Shown here in pieces: positions 1-5,443 of a stretch of DNA of 5,443 nt. This DNA comes from CADAWZ01 sp045114665 (lineage in GTDB: Bacteria > Vulcanimicrobiota > CADAWZ01), in the NCBI GenBank assembly GCA_045114665.1, contig JBGUKW010000198.1:1-5443 (forward strand), read 5' to 3'. The translations under genes were made by a program, and so were the position numbers. The notes beneath the pieces were generated by a model. The model was given only the letters and a program-made list of their open reading frames with translations. It ran no database searches and was not told where the DNA came from. Position 1 is the first letter of the stretch. Each line of letters starts with the position of its first letter.

Positions 1-82
1 GATAATATGTGTAAACCTTCTTGAAGAATATTTATTGCAGCGTTTATATCTCGATCATGATGAACACCACAGACTGGATTTG
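1..82 (-). pseudogene. tnpB: C-terminal remnant of an IS200/IS605-family TnpB (OrfB) RNA-guided nuclease, 5'-truncated
   Basis: Reading leftward from about position 80, the minus strand encodes NPVCGVHHDRDINAAINIL followed by QEGLHIL, open to the window edge. This is the hallmark end of TnpB proteins: the second half of the zinc finger (normally CPxCG), then the DRDINA motif that carries the last RuvC catalytic aspartate. Here Asn occupies the place of the first Cys of that pair, and nothing TnpB-like precedes it. The frame stays open back to about 146 but encodes only the translated T-tract and terminator hairpin. The first cysteine pair, the earlier RuvC motifs and the start are therefore absent, and the piece cannot be an active nuclease. 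The true C-terminus, any right-end hairpin and any guide-RNA region would lie beyond the left edge. The family call is strong from the motif. That the copy is decayed rather than misassembled is inference. Confidence 0.8.
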
Positions 83-124
83 AAAAAAAAAAAAAATCCT
101 CTAATACCAAAAATGTATTAGAGG
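83..124 (-). terminator. Strong Rho-independent terminator of the nadE-dapA-rnj operon
   Basis: On the minus strand CCTCTAATAC (124-115) pairs perfectly with GTATTAGAGG (107-98) around a 7-nt loop. One A and then 14 consecutive T (96-83) follow. It lies about 80 nt after the rnj stop, in the correct orientation. The plus-strand side has no T-tract, so it is one-directional. The T-tract is unusually long and directly abuts the TnpB remnant. Confidence 0.93.
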
Positions 125-204
125 TTAAGAGATAACGAAAAAAATTTTACCCTTTTCTTTATGCCTAATTAACTATATTAAACATAAATAATGAAAATCC
201 TTTT

Positions 205-1983
205 TTATTTATGTCTTTTATATCTTTTTTTTGAATGTTTATCATGTTCTCCTAAATCTTCCATTATCATTGAAATAACAATAGGCTTTCTCTGTGTCCT
301 CTTTGAAAAGAAACTTCTTATTTCAGATTTAATTCCATTGTTCAAGTCATCTAAAGTTTGTATTGAATTATTGAAAAATATATCTGAAGCTGTATTGACT
401 GCATCATTCATTATTTCTTCAGATTCTTTTTCATAAACTAATCCTTTTGTTGAAAAGAATGGTCCTTGTACAAACTCTCTTTTTTTCATATTTGCTATTC
501 CAGTGATAAAACAGATTCCACTTTCAGCCAAATTGAGTCTTTCTCTTAAAACAGCTCTTCCAATATCGCCAATTCCATAACCATCTACAAGAATTTCACA
601 GAGTTTTATATAGCTTAAAACTTCAACTCCATCTTGCCCCAATTCTATCACAGCACCATTATCACAACATAGAATATGTTTATCATCATATCCAAGTTCT
701 TTTGCAATTCGCATATAGCTCATTTGATGTCTGTGTTCGCCATGAATGGGCATTACATATTCTGGATTTGTCATCAATATCAATGCTTTAAGGTCTTCTC
801 TATTTCCATGACCGCTTGCATGTACATATAAATTTTGTTCTCTCATCATTGGATTTTCATAAATGACATTTGCCCCAAGTCTGAAAAGTGAATTTATATT
901 TTTATATACAGCAGCTTCATTTCCAGGGATTGGTGTTGCAGATATGATCACAGTATCTCCATGACCTGCTTTTACCCATTTATGTGAATCATTTGCTATT
1001 GAAGAGATTGCAGAGAGTGGCTCACCTTGAGCTCCTGTTGCTATTATCAATAGTTTATCAGGAGGAACTTCATCTATATCTTCCATTTTTACAAACATAT
1101 TATGTGGAACTGTTATATAGTCGAGTTCTTTTGCTATTGATATTGTAGTTTCAAGACCTTTTCCCAAAATACAAATTTTTCTTTTATGCTTCATTGCAAG
1201 AGCCATTATTCCCTTGATTCTAGGAAGTGAAGATGCAAAAGAAGAAATAATAATTCTACCAGGACATTCAGCAAAAATTTTATCGAGTGATTCATTTACC
1301 TTTGCCTCAGGTGTTGAAAAACCAGTTCTCTCTGCATTAGTACTGTCAGACATCAAAAGTTTTACTGGTTTTTCTGAAAATACTTTATAAGTTGTTGAAT
1401 CTTGTACTTCGTCGGCAGGTCTTGCTTTAAAATCGCCACTGTGAATAATTCTTCCCTGTGGAGTATCTATTATCAAGCCAAAACATTCAGAAAGACTGTG
1501 TGTTACACTGTAAAATTCTATTGTAAAATCAGGCGATTGTAATTTATCACCTGCATTTACTTCTATCAATTCTGCAGGTTCTTCAAGAACGGTGTTTGCC
1601 AGCTTCACTTTTACAAGTTCCAATGTCAATTTACTGCCATAGATGGGAGCATTTATCATTCTAACAAGATATGGTATTGCTCCGATATGGTCTTCATGTC
1701 CATGTGTCAATACAATTTTTGAAATTTTATCTTGTTTTAGTAGTAGATATCTGATATCAGGCATTACATAATCAATACCAGGCATATCGTCATCTGGAAA
1801 AGTGATTCCTGAATCTATTATTATTATTTCATCATGAGATTCAAGAGCCATCATATTTTTTCCGATTTCCCCCATACCACCGAGAGGAACTATCCATATA
1901 TTTCCTTTAGGAGGACCTTCCTTTATGAATTCCTCGATTTCTGGTTCTTCATCAAAAATGCTACAAGTATAATATTTTTTCAT
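205..1983 (-). CDS. rnj: Ribonuclease J (metallo-β-lactamase / β-CASP exo-/endoribonuclease)
   Basis: The product is a 592-residue cytoplasmic zinc-dependent RNase J, a family that degrades and matures RNA with 5'-3' exonuclease and endonuclease activity. After an acidic ~27-residue extension, the β-lactamase fold opens with PLGGMGEIGKN (33-43). The metal-binding motif HGHEDH is at 94-99, with THS at 161-163 and HSGDF at 181-185 (D184). β-CASP signatures follow: SDSTNAE (212-218), SSFASSLPRI (247-256), ATGAQGEP (315-322), HASGHG (388-393) and PIHGEH (412-417). Residues from about 455 form the usual C-terminal domain, ending in a Lys/Arg/His-rich tail (KHSKKRYKRHK). Length is slightly above the usual ~555 because of the N-terminal extension. 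The ATG follows AAAGGG at about 6 nt and lies 20 nt after the dapA stop, so it is the last gene of the operon. The sequence does not say whether it is closer to J1 or J2. Confidence 0.96.
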   Translation of the reverse strand: MKKYYTCSIFDEEPEIEEFIKEGPPKGNIWIVPLGGMGEIGKNMMALESHDEIIIIDSGITFPDDDMPGIDYVMPDIRYLLLKQDKISKIVLTHGHEDHIGAIPYLVRMINAPIYGSKLTLELVKVKLANTVLEEPAELIEVNAGDKLQSPDFTIEFYSVTHSLSECFGLIIDTPQGRIIHSGDFKARPADEVQDSTTYKVFSEKPVKLLMSDSTNAERTGFSTPEAKVNESLDKIFAECPGRIIISSFASSLPRIKGIMALAMKHKRKICILGKGLETTISIAKELDYITVPHNMFVKMEDIDEVPPDKLLIIATGAQGEPLSAISSIANDSHKWVKAGHGDTVIISATPIPGNEAAVYKNINSLFRLGANVIYENPMMREQNLYVHASGHGNREDLKALILMTNPEYVMPIHGEHRHQMSYMRIAKELGYDDKHILCCDNGAVIELGQDGVEVLSYIKLCEILVDGYGIGDIGRAVLRERLNLAESGICFITGIANMKKREFVQGPFFSTKGLVYEKESEEIMNDAVNTASDIFFNNSIQTLDDLNNGIKSEIRSFFSKRTQRKPIVISMIMEDLGEHDKHSKKRYKRHK

Positions 1984-2003
1984 ATTTTTCCCTTTAGGTG
2001 AAA

Positions 2004-2897
2004 TTATTTTTTTAGATTTTCTATAATTTTTGCCAATTTTTCCGATTGCTCTTTTGTAGCTTTTACAAGAGGCAATCTTGGAGAACCAACATCTATGCCT
2101 CTCAATTTCAATGCCTCTTTTGCAAGGATTGGATTTGTTGTTTCAAAAAGCCCTTTGAAAAGTGGAAGTAATTTTAGATGTAATCTTCTTGCTTTTTCTA
2201 TATCCCCTGATAGAAAAGAATTAATCATATCTTTTATTTCTAATCCAGCAACATGTGAGGCTACACTTATTACGCCTGATGCACCACAACACATCATTGG
2301 CAATGTGAGTGAATCATCTCCAGAATAAATTGTAAAATCATTGTCATATACATTCATTGTCAAAGCAAGTGAACTCGTCTTATCAACATTACCAACAGCA
2401 TCTTTTACTGCCACAATATTTTTGTGTTGTTCAACCAATTTTTTTATGGTGTCATTCTCAATATTTATTCCTGTTCTTCCTGGAATATTATACAAAATTA
2501 TAGGTGTTTTTTCACATGCTTGTGCAATTCTTGAAAAATGTTCAAAAAGTCCAGATTGTGGAGGTTTATTGTAGTAAGGAGCTACTAATAATAGTCCATC
2601 TGCTCCTTCATCCACTGCTCGTTTAGATTTTTTAATCGCATGTTCTGTATTGTTAGAGCCTGTCCCCATCATTACTGGATATTTGTTACCAAGTGATTTT
2701 TTTACTTCTCGTAAAAGTTCGAACTGTTCATCTTCTGTCATTGTAGGAGATTCGCCAGTAGTTCCGCACACAAGAATAGAATCACTGCCTTCATTACAGA
2801 GCTGTAATGCCAATTCTCCACCTTTTTTGGCATCTAATTTTCCTTCTTCATCAAAAGGAGTAACCATTGCGGTTATCAATTTTCCCAAAATATTCAT
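2004..2897 (-). CDS. dapA: 4-hydroxy-tetrahydrodipicolinate synthase (dihydrodipicolinate synthase)
   Basis: DapA condenses pyruvate with L-aspartate-4-semialdehyde, the first committed step to diaminopimelate and lysine, in the cytoplasm. The 297-residue length is normal for this TIM-barrel lyase. Visible family motifs are GTTGES (45-50, with active-site Thr46/Thr47), APYYNKP (106-112, Tyr109), LYNIPGRT (135-142, with Tyr136 of the proton relay and substrate-binding Arg141) and AVKDA (163-167), whose Lys165 forms the Schiff base with pyruvate. All catalytic residues are present. The start is an ATG preceded by AGGGGAA about 7 nt upstream. The gap to the upstream nadE fusion is only 15 nt, so there is no room for a separate promoter or lysine riboswitch and the genes should be co-transcribed. 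Several positions of the E. coli lysine-inhibition site are changed (see findings). Related KDPG/N-acetylneuraminate lyases are less likely given the complete DapA signature and the rnj neighbour. Confidence 0.95.
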   Translation of the reverse strand: MNILGKLITAMVTPFDEEGKLDAKKGGELALQLCNEGSDSILVCGTTGESPTMTEDEQFELLREVKKSLGNKYPVMMGTGSNNTEHAIKKSKRAVDEGADGLLLVAPYYNKPPQSGLFEHFSRIAQACEKTPIILYNIPGRTGINIENDTIKKLVEQHKNIVAVKDAVGNVDKTSSLALTMNVYDNDFTIYSGDDSLTLPMMCCGASGVISVASHVAGLEIKDMINSFLSGDIEKARRLHLKLLPLFKGLFETTNPILAKEALKLRGIDVGSPRLPLVKATKEQSEKLAKIIENLKK

Positions 2898-2912
2898 TTG
2901 TTCCCCTTTTTC

Positions 2913-4178
2913 TTATGGTTCATAAACTGGAGGAGGCACTCTTTTATGAGTTGTTGAAGCATGCATTGCCTCTATTTTAGCTTTTATTTCCTTATCTTCA
3001 CATTCTCCAGTCTTCATATATTTATTTAATTGTGGATAAGTAAAACCTATATTATCCTCATCTGTTTTTCCACAAAGCCCATCAGAAGGTGCTTTTCTTG
3101 TAAATTTTTCAGGAAGTCCTAAATACTCCCCTATTGCTATGACTTCTTCCGTATTTAGATTTCCTATTGGATTGATATCAAATGCTCCATCTCCCCACTT
3201 TGTGAAATAGCCTATATATTTTTCACTTGCATTTCCTGTTCCACAAACTAAATATCCATTTTCTTGGGCTATTGCATAAAGAACAGTCATTCTGATTCGA
3301 GGAGGAATATTTGTCTTTGTCTTAGCTCCTAATTCAGCCTCCACTCCTTCGAGCAACCCCTTATATGACTTTTCTATATTTACCGTTTTATTTGGAATTT
3401 GTAAAAATTCGCAGAGGTCTTTGCTATCTTGAATATCTGATTGAACACCATTAGGCATTAGAATTCCAAGAACATTTTCTTTTCCAACACTTTTTGACAA
3501 TAATGTTGCCACAACAGAACTGTCTTTACCGCCAGATATTCCAATGACAAATCCCTTTGTTTTTGTTGTCTCTTTTATGTTTCTGATCCACTTGATTATT
3601 TCTTCTGTTTTTTCAGCTGTTGATTTTATTTTTTCTTGTTTTCTTATTGTAAAATCAACATGCAGTGATTTCATGACATCCAATGTTTTTTGATGCATTT
3701 CAGGTGTAGTACCTGCACAACATTCTGGATCAACTAAAATTGGAACTTCAGGAAAATGTGCTTTTAATATTGCAATATTGCTTATTACACATATATCCGT
3801 TACAAGTCCGCATATCTCTATTGAAGTTATATTTGATACAGTTGATTTTATTACATAAGGCAATTCTACGGACCCAAAAGATTTTTTTAATATCTTGTGG
3901 CATTTTTGATTTGAATTCACTATTTTTTCAAATTCTCCATAGAGTTCATGCCCCTTTGTTCCTTCGATACAATGTTCAACTGGAAGGTGTTTACCTTCAT
4001 TTGTGTTAAGGTAATTTTTTTGATGTGTATCATAAGTAAAAAATATATGTTCGTTTCTTTCTATATAACCCTTTATTTTTTTCTCGACATTTTTTGCCAC
4101 AGCTAATGCCTCTTTTGAAGAAAGAACACCTGTTACAAAGTCATTTTGGCAATCTATTACAACAAGTACACCACTCAT
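2913..4178 (-). CDS. nadE: Bifunctional nicotinamidase-like cysteine hydrolase / ammonia-dependent NAD+ synthase fusion
   Basis: One uninterrupted 421-residue frame joins two enzymes. Residues 1-178 are an isochorismatase-superfamily cysteine hydrolase of nicotinamidase (PncA) type, with Asp9 in VVIDCQNDF, Lys98 (or Lys99) before SFGS and Cys130 in TDICV as the catalytic triad. Asp50, His52 and His69 are likely metal ligands. About residues 179-195 form a charged linker. Residues 196-421 are NadE: the ATP-pyrophosphatase loop GISGGKDSS (213-221), GTGNASEKYIGYFTKWGDGA (313-332), the KAPSDGL and KTDED region (362-375), and the C-terminal HKR with VPPPVYEP. No nitrilase (glutaminase) domain is present, so NadE should use ammonia to convert nicotinate adenine dinucleotide to NAD+. 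The ATG follows GGAGGT at a rather long 12-nt spacing, about 30 nt after the predicted transcript start. It is the first gene of the operon with dapA and rnj. The NadE call is near certain. The amide substrate of the N-terminal half is inferred. Confidence 0.92.
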   Translation of the reverse strand: MSGVLVVIDCQNDFVTGVLSSKEALAVAKNVEKKIKGYIERNEHIFFTYDTHQKNYLNTNEGKHLPVEHCIEGTKGHELYGEFEKIVNSNQKCHKILKKSFGSVELPYVIKSTVSNITSIEICGLVTDICVISNIAILKAHFPEVPILVDPECCAGTTPEMHQKTLDVMKSLHVDFTIRKQEKIKSTAEKTEEIIKWIRNIKETTKTKGFVIGISGGKDSSVVATLLSKSVGKENVLGILMPNGVQSDIQDSKDLCEFLQIPNKTVNIEKSYKGLLEGVEAELGAKTKTNIPPRIRMTVLYAIAQENGYLVCGTGNASEKYIGYFTKWGDGAFDINPIGNLNTEEVIAIGEYLGLPEKFTRKAPSDGLCGKTDEDNIGFTYPQLNKYMKTGECEDKEIKAKIEAMHASTTHKRVPPPVYEP

Positions 4179-4214
4179 TTTTTTGTTTTTACCTCCGACT
4201 TATATTGAAATTAT

Positions 4215-4243
4215 ATTATATACTATTTTTCAAATAAACACAA
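4215..4243 (-). promoter_or_regulatory. σ70-type promoter of the nadE-dapA-rnj operon
   Basis: On the minus strand TTGTGT (4243-4238) is followed, after exactly 17 nt, by a perfect TATAAT (4220-4215). Transcription would start near 4208, leaving a leader of about 30 nt before the ATG at 4178, with the Shine-Dalgarno GGAGGT at 4196-4191. The -35 box matches consensus at only the first three bases. It lies within the tail of the upstream gene's terminator. Confidence 0.75.
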
Positions 4244-4277
4244 GAACAGCGAATTTCTTTTTTTGAAATCCGCTGTT
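4231..4277 (-). terminator. Intrinsic terminator of the sugar transporter gene
   Basis: Minus-strand AACAGCGGATTTC (4277-4265) pairs with GAAATTCGCTGTT (4257-4245) around a loop of seven A. All 13 positions pair if one G·U wobble is allowed (4270 with 4252). On the plus strand that position is an A-C mismatch, which favours minus-strand use. The tail CTTGTGTTTATTT (4244-4232) is T-rich but interrupted, so termination may be less complete than at the operon end. The stem begins 9 nt after the transporter stop codon. Confidence 0.82.
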
Positions 4278-4286
4278 ATAATTTTG

Positions 4287-5443
4287 TTATTTTTCTTCTA
4301 ATGATTCATGATTTACTGCTTTTTTCTTTAACAGTGGACAAATTCCAGCTGCTATTAAAAGTAGAACTCCACCAAATCCGACAGCATAAGCTTGGTTTCC
4401 GTTTAACATGCTCATTATAATTGCAGAAAGTCCAAGTGATACGAGTATTTCAGGAATTACAATAAACATATTAAATATTCCCATATATATTCCATACTTT
4501 TCTTTTGGAATTTGGTCTGAAAGAATTATGTAAGGAAGAGATGTTATTGCTGCCCAACCAATACCAGCAAGTATCATTGGAATATAAAGTATCTGATGAT
4601 GACCAACCCCTATAAATGGAATTGCTAAAAATCCAAGTCCACAACCGATAAGGCTCATAGCATGTGTATTTACAATTCCCATTTTATTTGTCAACCATGG
4701 TATCATTAGAGCAAATAATGGGGTGGCAAATCCTTTTATCATCATTGTGTGAGCTCCAAATCTTATTCCTTCTTGATAAAGTTCAGAATTTGGATCAGCT
4801 GCTCCAAAAACGTATCTTGCAACAGCTACAGAATAGAAAATCCAAAAACAATATAATCCCATCCAAGTAAAAAACTGTACCCATGCGAGTTTTTTCATGA
4901 CATCAGGCATTTTTGTAAAACATTCTGTTGTCTCTTTGAACCATTTTTTTAGAGATTCGATAGGTGTTAAACTGTTTTTTTGTTGCTCTAATTGCTTTTC
5001 ATCAGGTGGATATTCATCTGTTGTTGCAACAGTATAAATTATTGATAAAATATATATAATAGCACATATATAGAATGAGGCATGCATTGATGTTGGACAA
5101 TATTTTTGCATCCATGGCATCTGTTTTACCCAATCGAGAGAGGCTATAAAATTCCCTAAGATCGTTCCAAGTCCGATCATCAAGGTCTGCATTGCAAAAC
5201 CATTTGACCTCTGTTTTTCATTTGTCTTGTCTGCAACAAAAGCCCTGAAAGGTTCCATGCTTATATTTAGTGAGGCATCTAGAACCCAAAGAAGACCTGC
5301 AGCCATCCAAAGTGAAGATGAATTTGGCATCAAAAATAGTGCGATAGTTGCCAATATAGCTCCTATCATAAAATAAGGTCTTCTCCTCATTTTCAGAGGA
5401 CTTATCCAAGTTCTGTCACTCATATATCCGATGATAGGCTGTA
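4287..5443 (-). CDS. MFS/GPH-type sugar transporter, SLC45-like (probable maltose/α-glucoside:cation symporter), N-terminus beyond window
   Basis: This is an inner-membrane carrier of the major facilitator superfamily. The frame is open through the right edge: codons for QPIIGY precede the ATG at 5423, continuing the family's loop 2-3 motif GYMSDR...RRRP. That ATG is therefore internal, and about 60 residues (TM1-TM2) are missing. Counting from that Met, ten hydrophobic segments are visible at about 17-33, 38-57, 76-96, 116-134, 180-204, 225-244, 254-273, 278-299, 311-338 and 345-364, making 12 with the missing pair. A ~45-residue charged cytoplasmic loop (135-178) separates the halves, as expected. 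FRAFVAD (59-65), WVQFFTWMGLYCFWIFYS (181-198) and MGIFNMFIVIPEIL (314-327) resemble SLC45-like/GPH sugar:cation symporters often encoded with α-glucan genes. The exact sugar cannot be read from the sequence. It has its own terminator and is transcribed separately from the nadE operon. Confidence 0.85.
   Translation of the reverse strand, partial: QPIIGYMSDRTWISPLKMRRRPYFMIGAILATIALFLMPNSSSLWMAAGLLWVLDASLNISMEPFRAFVADKTNEKQRSNGFAMQTLMIGLGTILGNFIASLDWVKQMPWMQKYCPTSMHASFYICAIIYILSIIYTVATTDEYPPDEKQLEQQKNSLTPIESLKKWFKETTECFTKMPDVMKKLAWVQFFTWMGLYCFWIFYSVAVARYVFGAADPNSELYQEGIRFGAHTMMIKGFATPLFALMIPWLTNKMGIVNTHAMSLIGCGLGFLAIPFIGVGHHQILYIPMILAGIGWAAITSLPYIILSDQIPKEKYGIYMGIFNMFIVIPEILVSLGLSAIIMSMLNGNQAYAVGFGGVLLLIAAGICPLLKKKAVNHESLEEK

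Noticed and set aside
1..124. Functional TnpB/guide-RNA system
   Set aside because: Only the last ~27 codons are present, one zinc-finger Cys is replaced and all earlier catalytic motifs are missing. Any guide-RNA segment would be outside the window.
98..124. Hairpin as a transposon end (IS200/IS605 left-end stem)
   Set aside because: A perfect stem directly followed by 14 T on the minus strand, just after rnj, is fully explained as an intrinsic terminator.
191..436. 81-codon plus-strand open frame starting near the rnj 3' end
   Set aside because: It is antisense to the well-supported RNase J gene, has no good ribosome site and matches no recognisable family. Its hydrophobic look is the complement of an AT-rich coding strand.
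2898..2912. Lysine riboswitch or separate promoter before dapA
   Set aside because: Only 15 nt separate the genes, enough for a ribosome site alone. The 108-nt region before nadE is fully used by a terminator, a promoter and a ribosome site.
2095..2925. Three plus-strand open frames of 77-91 codons opposite dapA
   Set aside because: All lie antisense to a complete DapA with every catalytic residue, show no family motifs and have no ribosome sites. They are shadow frames.
3740..4009. 89-codon plus-strand frame opposite the nicotinamidase domain
   Set aside because: It is a leucine/isoleucine-rich antisense shadow of a conserved domain, without a promoter or ribosome site.
5218..5409. 63-codon minus-strand frame overlapping the transporter
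   Set aside because: It is an alternative frame inside conserved transmembrane segments of the transporter and shows no motifs.
5421..5423. ATG as the true start of the transporter
   Set aside because: Codons upstream read QPIIGY, which continues the conserved G-Y-x-S-D-R loop, and a start here would remove TM1-TM2. The gene is cut by the window edge.

Overview
This is an AT-rich window (roughly one third G+C) of bacterial chromosome in which every supported gene lies on the minus strand, so transcription runs right to left. It looks like a low-GC bacterium. The dapA–rnj neighbourhood occurs in Firmicutes and in Cyanobacteria, the NAD synthase half resembles the short clostridial type, and the transporter resembles SLC45-like sugar carriers common in Bacteroidota. 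These signals disagree, so I do not name a phylum.

Layout from right to left, in transcription order. A 12-TM sugar-type MFS/GPH transporter (4287-5443) lacks its first ~60 residues, which lie beyond the right edge. It ends in a hairpin terminator (4245-4277). Directly downstream a promoter with a perfect TATAAT box (4215-4243) starts a three-gene operon: (1) a 421-residue fusion of a nicotinamidase-like cysteine hydrolase to ammonia-dependent NAD synthase (2913-4178); (2) dapA, 4-hydroxy-tetrahydrodipicolinate synthase (2004-2897), after a 15-nt gap; (3) rnj, ribonuclease J (205-1983), after a 20-nt gap. The operon ends at a very strong intrinsic terminator (83-124), a perfect 10-bp stem followed by 14 T. 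Immediately beyond the T-tract lies the C-terminal piece of an IS200/IS605-type TnpB protein (1-82), cut off inside its zinc finger and running out of the left edge.

The operon links NAD salvage/synthesis, lysine and diaminopimelate (cell wall) synthesis, and RNA turnover, a housekeeping mix. The most interesting item is the fusion. Its N-terminal half should release ammonia from nicotinamide, and its C-terminal half needs ammonia to make NAD. It could therefore be an analogue of the glutamine-dependent NAD synthases, in which a nitrilase domain supplies the ammonia. I saw no CRISPR array, tRNA, rRNA or riboswitch, and no gene-free stretch over 300 bases.
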